From Zonotrichia leucophrys gambelii (taxonomy: Eukaryota > Chordata > Aves > Passeriformes > Passerellidae), in the NCBI RefSeq assembly GCF_028769735.1, contig NC_088178.1:6452001-6516000 (forward strand): a stretch of 64,000 bases of DNA, in the 5' to 3' direction. Made by a program: the position numbers and the translations under genes. Below, piece by piece: positions 12,093 to 23,498 of this stretch; the stretch's first letter is position 1, and the number at the start of each line of letters is the position of its first letter. The notes below the pieces were generated by a model that made no database searches, was not told the DNA's origin, and saw only the letters and a program-made list of their open reading frames with translations.

Positions 12093-13720
12093 TAATGGGG
12101 AATTGTAACTTTCCTGGCTTTTAGAAAGATTTGAATTTATAAAATAACCAAAGAAAGAGATAAAAATTATGAAGGCAGAAACTGTTTATGTGCTCTCATG
12201 CTGTCACTCATGCCAGGAAAAAGTACCTAGAGTGAAATACTTTATGGGGTGAATAAAGAAGAAGAGCATAATCACCTCATTGCAAGCCAGAAGTACTGAG
12301 AGAATCCCAATAAAGTGAAAATGCTGCAGTTTGAAGCCAAAATGCTACGAGAATGAGTTTAGGAGGACCTTGTGAAAGGTTTAAAGAGCCAGGATTTGTA
12401 TCACAGTGCTTGGAAAGCTTCTCGCAGCCCCATCCCTCTTTGTCCAGCTCCGGAGGAGTGGTGTAACTCCACTCTTGTTCCAGCACTTTGGAACAGCATC
12501 AATGATTTTTTTTGTTGCCTTTTTTTTTCCAATTCCTGGACTCTGACATCGCCTGGCGCTGGTTGGTGAAGAAGTGTGAGTTCCTGGGAAAGGCAGGGAT
12601 GCAGCTGGATGGGTTTTCCATGCGCTGCTCTGCTCGGTGACGTGGTGCTAACGCAGCACGTCCAGACTCAGCTCATGCTCCACACAAGGATTTTCCTTCC
12701 GCCCAAGAAAATGAAAGCCTGTAGTGACCCCAGCTGATCGTGGCTGCCTGGCAAAATGTGATTTTTCTGCTTTACTTTTACCAATTACCACCCCACCTGA
12801 AGTACTGTAAATGAGGAGCGCAGTAACGCTATGTATCATGGAGAGTATGGGCATGTTATAAACTCAATTTAAATCCAAACAAAAGACTGCTAACAATGCC
12901 ACCTGAAAGGTTTCTGAGAGCAGTGGATTATGTGTATAATGTAATTACACATGTAAATGTCATCCATTGCTCCTGACCTGTTTTGAGTCAATGGATTGCA
13001 TGCATCAATAGCCGGAATTAAGAGAAGCTTCACCTTCACGACTGATTTCTCTGCCTGCTGTGAATCATCAACCCCAAATCTTGCTTTGACCAGAAGCAGA
13101 CAGCAGGGCTGTCCAGCAGACAGTTTAGGTGTGCGTAAGCAAGTTTAGCACAATGAGGCAAGCCTGGATCCAAAGCCTGAAGCCTGTTCAGACATTCCTT
13201 CTCTCATTCCTGATGGAAAACCTTATTTCACTGGTATTAGCACAGCATCTGTGTGTTCATCTCACGGGCTGAAATGAAATAATCTATAACTGCTTCTCCA
13301 TGAGCTTAAATCCCTAAAGGAAATACCAAGGACTGGCTAACTTTTGAAACTGATGGTAGAGGAGAAAAATGCCTTTCAGGATCATCAGGACCACTCATTA
13401 GAGACCTGAGGTAATTTACTCCCAGGCACCAGGACACGTCTGCAGTTCTCCAGGTTCCTTGCCTTCATGAGCACTGTCTACATGAAGAAATGCTCTCAGA
13501 TAGAACAATCCTTCAGGGCAAAGTTTTGGCAACAGAATTAATTTTTCTAATCAGTTTTACCTTGCATGTCTGGCAGAAATATGACAAAAAACTCCAGTTG
13601 TCACCTGAGGAGACCCAATCTCAGTGTTGGCTGCTGGCCATCCTGCAGAGGTAGACAAAGATCTGTGTGGAAGACAAGTACCATGGACAAAGTCATGCCA
13701 GGACCTGAAACACTTGGATA
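12093..13720. other. Unique sequence including a possible conserved non-coding element
   Basis: A small CpG-containing patch lies at 12620-12665. From about 12920 to 13080 the sequence is AT-rich, balanced and free of simple repeats, with homeodomain-like TAAT cores (TGTAATTACACATG) and TTTGAGTCAATGGATTGCAT. This style is typical of deeply conserved enhancers, but conservation cannot be judged from one sequence. Confidence 0.35.
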
Positions 13721-13722
13721 TG

Positions 13723-13750
13723 TAGATTAGATTAGATTAGATTAGATTAA
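13723..13750. repeat. (ATTAG)n pentanucleotide tract at the 5' edge of a SINE
   Basis: Five tandem units of the pentamer AGATT/ATTAG run directly into the tRNA-like head of the adjacent SINE. The head of a tRNA-Ile gene contains GGTTAGCTCAG, so the tract probably expanded from the SINE's own GATTAACTCAG start. Confidence 0.9.
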
Positions 13751-13875
13751 CTCAGTTGGTCAGAGCATGGTGCTGATAACACCAAGGTTTTGAAGTAGAT
13801 CTGTGCAGCCATTCACTGAAGAGTTGGACTTGATGATCCTTGTGGGTCCCTTCCAACTCAGAATATTTGTGATAA
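13741..13875 (+). mobile_element. tRNA-Ile-derived SINE, TguSINE1-like
   Basis: The head contains an A-box-like TAACTCAGTTGG (13748-13759), then CAGAGCATGGTGCTGATAAC and ACCAAGGTTTTG, matching a tRNA-Ile D arm and anticodon arm. The anticodon position reads GAT (13775-13777). The B-box region is eroded. From GCCATTCACTGAAGAGTTGG (about 13808) it continues into GATGATCCTTGTGGGTCCCT and TTCCAACTCAGAATATTTGT, a CR1-type 3' tail that would let CR1 enzymes mobilise it. This order of parts is that of TguSINE1, a family described in zebra finch. It is not a functional tRNA gene. Confidence 0.85.
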
Positions 13876-14962
13876 GAGTTGGTGGGAAATGTGCCGCTCT
13901 GTGATTATCTATTTATTTATTATATGTTATATTTTTGGAAGAGAGCTGGTGGAAGAAACTGGCTTCTAGGAAAACCCAATCTGGAAGGGACCTCAGGAAG
14001 TCCCTGGTCCAACCTGTAGCTCAAAGCAGGTCACCTCTGGGGCCAGCCCAGAGCTTCACCCATGACGCAGACATGAGCAGGTGGCATTTGGAAGGTGACT
14101 GGCACTGGAGTAGTCACTGCTTCTCCTGACCCAGCTTGAGGCCTATTCAGCTGACCTGATGCAATTCTAAAACAAAAGGCTGACATTTTCCACACAACTT
14201 GTAAAGCTGCACAGCATTTTGGTGTAATGGCAAAGCCCAAAGCATGTAATAACTAGTTGGATTAATGGAAGAATGGCCATTCATTGATTAGTAACAATAA
14301 ATAAATGTAAGTCAGTATGGTCACCCTTATGCTATGGGCCTGGGCTGGAAGCACAAGGAAAACCCTGAAAATAAGAATTGCTGCCATAGATAGAGGACCA
14401 ACAAATTTAAGTGTCTGCAGCCTCAGCTACTCTGGCCTGCTAAAAGCTTTTTCCAAGGCAGTGACCTGAGCACTGACACCAGCACCACACCAGTGCCATG
14501 CAGGGCTTTCCTTCTGCAAGGATGCTTCTCTGCTTCTGTCCAAACAGCCCCTCCTTGGATGAGAGCAGCTCCAAGACCATATTCCAAGGAAATTCCATTT
14601 ATTCCACCACACTATTGCAGAACCCACATTTGCTCATACAAAACTTTCATAAATCCATATTTTTAAGGGCTTAGCATCTTCACAAAAGTATTGTTCATGC
14701 TGGTAGGCTATAAAACGGTGCAATAACCTGCCAAGGGAAATTTCAGAAAATTTCTCATCTGAGTCATCTCCATCAAGGGCATGAAATAGAGAAAACCTTT
14801 GAAACAAATTACTGGTTCCTGAGTTGGACACCTCACCACACACACACACACATACATGCCAGTGAAGTAAGATCTTTCACATCACTTGCTGTTGTTTCTC
14901 TGTTGTTGTCCACATTACTGACTCATTCCTGTTGCACGGCCGAGAAAAAAAACCTGTCATGC
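13876..14962. other. Unique sequence, no gene recognised
   Basis: A short (CA)n tract lies at about 14835-14852. Open frames are under 75 codons and unremarkable. Confidence 0.6.
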
Positions 14963-16075
14963 TGTTGTAGTTTAACATAGCTTGTTTTTTAGTTAAAGAG
15001 AAAATTCATCAGTTAGGAAGTGATTCTCCACGAAGACTGCTAACAGCTCCCTCAGATCCAGCAGAACCAATCAGCTGACTGGTTCTGAATATTGACACAT
15101 GGTTAAACCACTTAAGAAAGCTGGATACACCTCTGTGAAAACACACATAAGAATGAATAAACCCTGGGAAGCTCTCTCTTGCTCCCAGCCTTTGACCAGG
15201 TAACTGGGCACTGGCCGGGCCGGCTCCACATGGCCTGTGCAGCCTGGTGGGGCTGGGCCGAGCTCTGCTGTGGCGCTGGTCCCTTCCCAGAGACCCTGCT
15301 GGGCCCTATCCTGGTGGGGCAACTGGGGTCCCTTCCCAGAGACCATGCTGGGCCCTATCCTGGTGAGGCAACTGGGGACCCTTCCCAGAGACCCTGCTGG
15401 GCCCTGTCCTGGTGGGGCAACTGGGGACCCTTCCCAGAGACCATGCTGGGCCCTGTCCTGGTGGGGCAACTGGGGACCCTTCCCAGAGACCCCGCTGGGC
15501 CCTGTCCTCATGGAGCGGCTGGGGTCCCTTCCCAGAGACCCTGTTGGGCCCAGTCCTGGTGGAGTGGCTGGGACCTCTTCCCGGCAGAGCCTGCTGGTCC
15601 TTTTTTTTCTGACAATGCCACCAGACCATGCTACCTGCAGCCATTCCAATGCTGGGAGCAACCATGCAGCCGGGACCAGCCCTGGGAGCGGCCCCACAGC
15701 CGGCACTGGAGGCGGCCCTGAGGCTGGGAGCAGCCACATGGCCTGGACTTGTTGGCCAAAATTGGTGCAGTTGGGGCAGCACCATGTGGTTGTGGCTATC
15801 TCAGCATGGCTCACAATGAACTTTGCTCAGCTGCTTTTAGCCAGCCATGTTGTGGACAGAAGGGTAAAGGCAGCAGCGGCAGCTTTTGTTTTTTCAGCAC
15901 CCCACATGAAGAGAAGGCTGGGTGGTGCTGGCAGCCAGCACAACTTGCACAGTGTTGGTGCAGACCATGGCGAGTGATTTCCCCAATGCAGAGCCTGGAT
16001 GAGATCAACCTTTCAGCAAAACTCTGTAAAAACTGTTTCAATTGATAAAGCTTGAGAACAAATGAACCTACAAAC
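14963..16075 (+). mobile_element. Probable endogenous retrovirus solo LTR carrying a minisatellite
   Basis: Begins TGTTGTAGTTTAACATAG, a start I associate with passerine ERV LTRs, and continues with CCAATCAGCTGACTGGTTCT (CCAAT motif near 15067) and GTGAAAACACACATAAGAAT followed by AATAAA at 15156-15161. After the 49-bp tandem array, GC-rich sequence continues to GAGAACAAATGAACCTACAA near 16070, which resembles an LTR 3' end. I see no clear target-site duplication, so both ends are uncertain. No gag, pol or env reading frame is attached. Confidence 0.5.
15281..15590. repeat. 49-bp minisatellite, about six copies
   Basis: Units starting CCCTTCCCAGAGACC begin at 15281, 15330, 15379, 15428, 15477 and 15526, an exact 49-base spacing, with a degraded seventh start near 15575. 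Variation sits at a few fixed sites (ACCCTG/ACCATG/ACCCCG; CCCTATCC/CCCTGTCC; GGGGCAACT/GGAGCGGCT). The unit has no plus-strand stop codon in any frame and few on the minus strand. Since 49 is not a multiple of 3, each frame cycles through all three phases. This alone creates the overlapping open frames of 160-250 codons on both strands at 15071-15977. Confidence 0.95.
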
Positions 16076-16530
16076 ACCAATTCTCTCCTGAATTAGGAGA
16101 AAGGAAAGGGTGAAGACACGTAAAGAAAATGATGTGGGACACTGTCTTGTGGTGACTGTTGTCAGTAAATAATTCTAGTGGGAAAATAATTCTAGACCCA
16201 CTACACACACGGCACGTCAACAACAGCTCTTCCAATGTGCAGGGAATTCCAACATTTTCAGCATAGGTTTGTTGCAATTCAAATAAAAATAGGCTTTCAA
16301 GAGTTCTCATAGGTTAGAAATTCTCTAAAAAGAGCTTTCATAAATGCCATCATCAGTAATAATGACATAAATGCAGCTGGGATGGATTTCAGCAGCTGCT
16401 GATGGATTTCATAATCTTCTTGCTTTGGTCATATACCAGTGATGCTGCTCTACACTCTCTCATAACAAGATTTGTTACAAAAAAAATGACTCAATTTAAA
16501 TACCTATTCACACTCATGTGCTCACTCACA
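16076..16530. other. Unique sequence, no gene recognised
   Basis: Contains a short direct repeat of AATAATTCTAG (about 16168 and 16184). Nothing else recognised. Confidence 0.6.
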
Positions 16531-16680
16531 AATCACAGAATCCCAGACTGGTTTGAGCTGGAATTTCCTTAAAGTTCTTCTGGTTCCACCCTCTGCTCTG
16601 AGCAGGGATACTAGGTTGCTCCAAGCTTTTTTCAACCTGGCCTTGAACGCTTCCAGAAATGGGGCAGCCACAGCTTCTTA
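16531..16680 (-). mobile_element. CR1 LINE 3' end, minus orientation
   Basis: AATCACAGAATCCCAGACTG, GAGCAGGGATACTAGGTTGC, AACCTGGCCTTGAACGCTTC and GGGGCAGCCACAGCTTCTTA follow the reverse complement of the CR1 3' region in order. Truncated at the CR1 5' side where the adjacent tetranucleotide repeat starts. Confidence 0.85.
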
Positions 16681-16704
16681 ATTAATTAATTAATTAACTA
16701 ATTC
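16677..16704. repeat. (TTAA)n/(ATTA)n tetranucleotide repeat
   Basis: About five TTAA units, then ACTAATTCAATTA. Directly abuts the truncated CR1. Confidence 0.9.
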
Positions 16705-17689
16705 AATTATCTGTATCTGAGGAGCTAATAAATATATGCCTAGAAGTATATAAAAACATATGAATCATCTGTCCAACGGCCACATACTCAAAAACTGTAG
16801 GAGCTAGAACCAAAGATTTATTTCCTCTAGAGAGGGAAGGCAACAAAGCACAGAAAATTCTTTAATCTTTAATCTGTTTGGTGCTTGAGCACCTCCTCCT
16901 TTGCCAAGGTCCATTTCCTTACAGTGGAAATCAAACTGTTGGGCACCACGCAGCAGCACAGGCCTGTTACTTCCTGAGAAGGAACTCAGCAAAGCCATGG
17001 CCCAATATCTTGTGTTCTCCTCAGGTTTCGGTGTTTACCAGGTGGCTCACACAGCAGGTATGTAAACATGGATTAATCCATTAGACTAGAATGTATACAA
17101 ATAAATGAGTCTATGTCATTAATTTCCCCTTAAACTTGGCATGTAAATGTCACCATGGTCACAGCAAAAATGTCCAGGGAACTGCCCAGGCCTGCAGAAT
17201 ATCAACATCATCATATAGTGAGATCAGAGTTAAACTTGGCCTTCTAGAATAAACACTTTAAAAATTTATTTTCATGTGTAAGCAAAGTTTCTTAGGCTTC
17301 TTCACTTCTATAAACATTCCCGGCAGCTCTAAATACTCTCACCTGGTAATTTCTGATTCAGTAGCACCACTTACAAGAGAACATTCATCCAAATATTATC
17401 TTGATTATTTGACAGGTTTAATAGCCGGGTGAGAAGCTGAAGACACAGTAGCTGAAGCTGAAGCAGTAGCTGGAGCTGAAGATACCCCAGTACAATGAGA
17501 AAGCAGAAATTTGAGTGTCACAATGTGCTTTGAGGTCTAAAGAGAGAAGGAAATTTCTGCCTTGAGACATTTTCTCTGTTCAAAACTGAAAGCAAGTACT
17601 TACAAAAAATAGGGAGTCTGGTCGGGGGATGTGGAAGTTCATGGCAGCCTGGTCTACATTGAGGTCCAGACTGAGGAAGGAGGACACAG
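16705..17689. other. Unique sequence with an imperfect GCTGAA repeat
   Basis: At about 17430-17482 there are several interspersed copies of AGCTGAAG (GAGAAGCTGAAGACACAGTA, then GCTGAAGCTGAAGCAGTAGC). Otherwise nothing recognised. Confidence 0.6.
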
Positions 17690-18215
17690 AGCTGAGAGCA
17701 GGGACAGTCTGCAAAGGAAGGGACCGGGACACATGGCCCAGGCATGCTGGGGTGCCATCAGGAAAGCCACAGCTCAATGGACTGGGTCAAGGGCAGCAAG
17801 CAGAGTTTCTAAATCCACATGGGCAGTATAGCTGGACAAGGAAAATGTGTCTGAGTGGGGAAGAGGATTTAGCGACTGTTGATGCAGATGGGAATGAGGG
17901 ACTCTGTCTACTTTGCATCACTGTTCACCAGGAATGTCTCCAGGCTCCAGAGCTTAGAGATGGGGCTCAAGGAGGAGGGCATCCACCAGTGGTGGAAGGG
18001 AATTGACTCTGTGTCTCTCAAGGAACCTTCTCCCTTAAAGTCCATGGGATCTGATGGGTGGCATCCAGTGGTGACCAGAGTGTTGGCTGGTGTCCTTGCA
18101 AGACCTGTCCATCACCTCTGAAAGGTCATGGAGATCTGGGAAGGACCCAGGGGATGGACAAGGCAAATGTTATTCCCAGGATCTATTCCCTGCAAAAAGA
18201 TAAAGGAGGGTGAGG
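17690..18215 (+). pseudogene. Eroded CR1 LINE ORF2 (reverse transcriptase) fragment
   Basis: Translation of pieces gives VYFASLFT near 17908 and then SMGSDGWHPVVTRVLAGVLA with ARPVHHL and KVMEIWEG (18040-18145). These correspond in order to the CR1 ORF2 segments FFASVFT, the GPDGIHPRVLRELADV block and FERSW-TGEVPEDW, which precede and begin the reverse transcriptase domain. Stop codons and frameshifts interrupt it, so it is dead. It ends near a second CR1 copy of opposite orientation. Confidence 0.75.
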
Positions 18216-18231
18216 AAAGTAAATAGTATCA

Positions 18232-18485
18232 TGGAGTCCCAGAGTTGTTTGGGTTGGAAGGGACCTTAAGAAACTCATGCTGTTCCAACACTGCCATGGG
18301 CAGGGACACCTCCCACTATCCCAGGTTGCTTCAAGCCCCATCCAGACTGGCCTTGGACAATTCCAGGGATCCAGGGGCAGTCACAGCTTCTCTGGGCACC
18401 CTGTGCCAGGGCCCACCCACCCTCACAGGGAACGATTCCTTCCATGTATTGAACCTAAATTTCTCCTCAGTCAATTTGAACACAT
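18232..18485 (-). mobile_element. CR1 LINE 3' end, minus orientation
   Basis: Starts ATCATGGAGTCCCAGAGTTG and GGGTTGGAAGGGACCTTAAG, then CCATGGGCAGGGACACCTCC, GCCTTGGACAATTCCAGGGA and CCTCACAGGGAACGATTCCT. It is a well-kept CR1 3' region and younger-looking than the ORF2 piece to its left. Confidence 0.9.
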
Positions 18486-19375
18486 TCAAATATTCAAACA
18501 GACCTGAAACTTCTCCCACTATTTCACAATTTTCTTAAGCAATGACAGCATTGTAAAAGGTTGCAATGAGAAGAATGAATTTTACTTTAATTTCATTGCC
18601 TTCAGCAATTGCGTGTTATGTTGCAATTGATTTCACTTTGTAATGCTTCCTGTTACAGTAGCTGGTGTAAATCAACCCTATTTTGTTTATAATGTGCCTA
18701 AAAACATTCTTCATACATAAAAATTCCCCAAGCAGCATTGAAAACAGGTGGATTTCATTTAATCCCTTGACCAGTCACTGACGACAATTAAACTGGCCAT
18801 AAAAAAAGTAAATAAAAATACTTTGGCCATCCGTGGTTTAAGGAATCTGTTTTCATTTACATCCTGCCTGGGGCAAGGGGAAAAATATTTAATTCAAGTG
18901 TTTTCCTTTAAGGCTTTAGCAAGGACAATGGGAATTATGCAATGCAGCCTATGAATGTGCAGCCTCCTTAAAATGAACTGTGCAGAGTTTTGAAAAGAAA
19001 CATAGAGGGAAAATGGAGTGTTGTCTCAAGAAGGAAAGTTCCTATAATTCCTACTGCCTGGCACAAAGAGGGAAGTCACGTCCATAAAGCAGATCCTCTT
19101 CTCACCTCAACTCCCAACCATCTGTGAGTTCACCAGGGCCTGGCTGGAATTGTCTTTGGGAGGTTTCTTGCTATTGCTGGTCCAACACAGAACATTTTTA
19201 GTGTAGTTTTAGTTTTGTTGGAATCTATTCACTCTGCCTAAGAGACGAGCAGAGTAATAATAGTGCCTTTGAGGCCCAGACCTCAGATGGGTTTGAGGCT
19301 CTCCAGGCTGAGCAGGATTATCATCTCAGGAATTGATTAGGATCGGGCATTACAGTGGCCATAGGGCTGACCATC
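18486..19375. other. AT-rich unique sequence, no gene recognised
   Basis: No repeat family or open frame of note. A GCAATTG...GCAATTG spacing at 18605-18632 is the only pattern seen. Confidence 0.6.
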
Positions 19376-19565
19376 ACTGCTCATTCCAGGCAGGAGGAAG
19401 GTACAATGTGCTCCCAGGGCCAGTTCCATCCATGGAGGCTCTCAAGACCCAGCTGCTGCCAGCCCTGAGTGACCTGATCTGACCCAGAGCTGACCTGCTT
19501 CGAGGGAGGTTGGACAGGGACCTCCTGAGGTCACCTCCAGGCCAAGAGATCCTGTGACCCCAGGG
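19376..19565 (+). mobile_element. Old CR1 LINE 3' fragment, plus orientation
   Basis: CCATGGAGGCTCTCAAGACC, then GAGGGAGGTTGGACAGGGAC and CTCCTGAGGTCACCTCCAGG match the CR1 pattern in which a TTGGAC...GACCTCCTGAGGTC segment precedes the tail. The terminal ATTCTATG units are missing. Confidence 0.65.
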
Positions 19566-22111
19566 CACGGACAGTGCCCCGTGTGCATCCATCACTCAGC
19601 CCTCACAGTGTGTCACCAATCTTTGACACAACTGACTTCCTGCACTTATGCAAAGCCATTTCCCTGCAGGATGTATGATCCAGGAGCAGGATCCTCAGGC
19701 TGATCACACCAGCAGCTTCCTCACACTTACACAACCGGTGAGTTACGAGGAGTTACGCACCGTCCATCCTTTCAGCTTCCACGAATGAAACCCCAGTTTT
19801 CATGGATTTACAGCCCTCTCCCATGACCAAACGTGGTCACTGGTTGGATGTGTTAACCTATGCTGCAATACCCAGTGCTGGTCACACAGTTTTTAGTGCT
19901 CTGTTAATTGTGCATCCATTTTCTGTGCAATTCAGGGAAAAATAGCTGTAAAAAGGCCAGATCTTGCTTTTCATCTCCAATCCAAACAGTGACCCACTTT
20001 TCCATTGCTATAACTAGCTTTGTGCATTAACAGGATCTGGGAAACCCTTAAAGACCATGGAGAAAAAGAAAAGCTGAAACTGCAATCCAAAAAATTCCTC
20101 TGGTCTCTAAGAGTAGAAGGAGCAACCCCATGTTGACCATTTCCAAAGGTTCCATGGCAGGGACATCACCTGGTCTCAACAGGTCCAATGATAATTTCCA
20201 GGTTGCTCTGCTCCTTTAGCCCTCATGATTTGCTGATAGATATTGGCTTTGCAATAGCTAAATCCATGGAGAGAAAAGTAAATATTTTGTTTCAATGCTT
20301 GAGGAATCCTCATTTTCTCCATACCATGCTAAACTCTGGCACCTGTATGTAGATCCCTGACAGCAGCAAGAGAGGAAAGGAATTGCAGTCACAGGATTCC
20401 TGCAGCAATGTCTGTGTGGAAAGTTCATATGATCCACCTCAGCAGCCAGTATCAGAGGCATTTTTGACCAACAGAAGCAAAAGCCTGGAGAAATTTGCCC
20501 CAAAGAGTGACATGGGTGTCTGAGACATCAGGTTGGCTCCAGCAGGTGTTGGAAAAGTGTTTGCACTCACTGAGCTCCCTCACCCACTGCAGACACATTT
20601 TATGAAGGGCTGCCCACATTACACTCACAAGTATGGTGGGGACCCAGAAACTCTTGCATCCTTTTTCTTTGCTAGGAAAAGCTCCCTTGAGTGAGGTTGC
20701 AGGCTCAGAACAGACAGACCAGCAGAACTTGATGAAACCTGATTCCAGCTCCACCACGGCTCACGAGTTCTCATATCAAGCCCACATGGGGTTGTTATCA
20801 AGCTCAAGTTACTCAGGAGAACAAGCTATTCACTGAACTGGTTTGTATCACACGCCTCACTTTGCCTTTCCACTCAGATCCTTTCTATAAAGTGCTGGAA
20901 GTGTTTCCTTGTTGATGAACTCACTGTTCTGAACCCGGCAATTGCACTTATTTGGCTTTTCTGAAACTTTGATAAGATGGAAGGTTTTCATAAACTCCAT
21001 CCAAATCTCTCCCTTCATATGACTTAATAAGGTCAGTGGATAAGGTTGTTCCTAGAGGCATTAAAGGTTCTCCTTCCCTAATATCTGCATTTCAATCAAG
21101 TTATTCATATCAAGTGTTGAACTTGCACAGCGAGTTCTACACACCAGTGAATGTACAATAAACCATTTCCTCTGGCTCTGTCCTGAGCCAGAGCAGCCAG
21201 TGCAGGGAAATGGAAGTGATTTGGATCTTTTGAGCCGTTTTGATCTTTTGTACCGTTTTTGCTGGTGCTAGACAAATACATTAATGTTTGACCAAGGCTG
21301 TGTCACTTAAATTTTTCTAATACTTGATATACAAAGAATCAGAATAGGCTGGTTTTATTATGAAAATCTTCTCTGTTTCTTAATGCAAGTTAGGGCCAGC
21401 TTTTAAATATCCCCCACTGTGAATCTGGATATATAATCGCTAGATGACCAAGAGGGTTTGATATAAAGGAGCCAATCAGCCCTCCCCTTATGTTATATAC
21501 CATTTGCCATTGCACAGAGCTAACATGTTCTCTTAATCCAACAGGTTATGGGAAGCAACAGTAAATATCTGCCCATTTCCTGTGTCTGGGGCTGTGGGAC
21601 AGACAAGGGAAATCTTCCCTAAATCACCCAGCTGATGCAAATTTTAGTGGGATTTTAGAAGAGCGGAAGCTCCATTCATCATCCCTCCTCTCTTCAAACA
21701 GGAGTTAAATGTAGTATTTTTATTATTCGGGGAAATATAAACAGTTCCTGGACAGATTGGCTGCATGAGAGCAGTGACCAGGAAAAAGGGGAAGCCCTGA
21801 GTTTCCTGGAGAGGGTTTCTATAGCCAGCCAAGGGGCTGATGCAAGACATCTGAACCTTGCACACACTGCCAGTGCACAATCACTGATCTGCCAAACACT
21901 GCTCTGTGCCTGCACACTCACAGAGGCACTTCCTGGGCTGCCTGGTGTTCCAAGCCTTCCTGACTCCCAGTGAGGAGAGAAAGCAGCTGTTTACATTCAC
22001 TTTAACATGCTGTGTGGGAAGAGGGGTCAGGAGTGTGGGGGCTGTCAGGCTTAGCTGGGCAGGGAGCACCATGGTGAGGCAGAGGGAACAGCACTGAAAC
22101 CAACACCAACC
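19566..22111. other. Unique sequence, no gene recognised
   Basis: Frames of up to 101 codons on the minus strand (20452-20757) show no domain. No repeats recognised. Confidence 0.6.
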
Positions 22112-22455
22112 AGCCTGGAGAGAGGAGACAGGGCTGAGCTCACTGGGGGCTGCAGTTCCTCCCTGGGACAGGGACAGGACCCAGGGAGCAGCTGCAGCTG
22201 TGCCAGGGCAGGGTGAGCCTGGAGCTCAGGGAAAGGTTCTTTCCCAGAGGGTGCTGGGCACTGCCCAGGCTCCCCAGGGAATGGGCACAGCCCCAAGGCT
22301 GCCAGAGCTCCAGGAGGGTTTGGACAATGCTCCCAGGGATGCACAGGGTGGGATTGTTGGGGTGTCTGTGCAGGGACAGGAGCTGGATCCATGATCCTTG
22401 TGGGTCCCTTTCCTCTCAGGATATTCTGTTATTCCACGACTGTGAATCTGACTTA
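22112..22455 (+). mobile_element. CR1 LINE 3' end, plus orientation
   Basis: AGCCTGGAGAGAGGAGACAG, GGGCAGGGTGAGCCTGGAGC, GCTCCAGGAGGGTTTGGACA, GGGTGGGATTGTTGGGGTGT and GATCCTTGTGGGTCCCTTTC, ending GGATATTCTGTTATTCCACG. The TTGTTGGGGTGTCTGTGCAG segment marks the same CR1 subtype as the copy at 53.2 kb. The overlapping 125-codon frame is a by-product. Confidence 0.9.
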
Positions 22456-23498
22456 CATATGGTCCATGTCACAGCATCCATGTCTAACAAACAGAGAGGC
22501 GTCCAGGAGGGTGCCCTAGATGGATCCTGGCAGAAAAAGCAACAGACTAACATGGGACATAGGGAGACTCACCTGGACATCTGGTTTTGACACAAATCCT
22601 CAGATCAACCTCCTACAGGACCCTTAAAATTGAAATTATCACATATTTCCTGGAAAAGTTAACACCCAGACATGTTACAAAGGTTATTTGGTGAGTGAGA
22701 CTTCCCAGAAAAATCTCCTTTACCTTGTGGTTGAGAGATCACCGAGGTAAAGCATGTCCCAAGGACAAACCTGCTGGACACCTCTGGCATAGCTGAGCTG
22801 GACAGGCAGTGACCCTATGGCCCCGCTGGCCACAGCAGGAGCTGCTGTGCTGAGACCCTGGATGCATCCTGGAAATTTTCCATGCTTCGGAGAATCATAC
22901 CCGAAGGCTGATGCAGCTGAAGAGGTGCTTTCTGTGCATCAATCAACAGGAAGCTTTTGGCACTGGCTCAGTGGAAGTTACCAAGAGGAGATGAGCTGAT
23001 CCCCTTCCTCTCCCACTGGGAACGGGAATCTCCAAACTGCTCATCCCCTTGTATGGGCAGCACAGGAACAGCCCTTGCTGGGAACATGAAGTTCCACCCT
23101 TTTTTCCCTAATTTGCAAACACTTTTCACAAGGAGAAAAATTCTTGCACATGACCGTCACCAGAAAACCTCATGTAAGATACTGATGTCACAATCCTCAA
23201 GTGTAACCCCAAATTCCTGGAAGTTTGCTGTTAATACCATGGTGGGGGCATGGATACACCTTGAGATGATGTGTTGTCAAGGAGAAGGGGAAAACCACTC
23301 TCTAATTGTTGGGAGCTGCCACAGTTCATGCAAATTTTTCCAATAAGAAGATCCCTTTATAAGAAAGGTCTTTAAAAATCTTCTCTGAGGCTGAACTCTG
23401 AAACAGAAATTATGCTGTGGTGTGTTGTTTGGGCTGCTGCCCTCCTGGTAACTTCAGATTAAAAACTAGATTGAGAACTTTTCAAAATCAAGATGTGA
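22456..23498. other. Unique sequence, no gene recognised
   Basis: A 129-codon plus-strand frame (22957-23346) has no recognisable family and no adjoining exon structure. Confidence 0.55.

Noticed and set aside
13741..13810. tRNA-Ile gene
   Set aside because: Only the D-arm and anticodon-arm parts are tRNA-like. The T arm is eroded and the sequence continues into a CR1-type tail, so it is a SINE head.
15071..15814. 247-codon minus-strand and 246-codon plus-strand open frames
   Set aside because: Both are products of the stop-free 49-bp minisatellite and share its repeating peptide in all phases.
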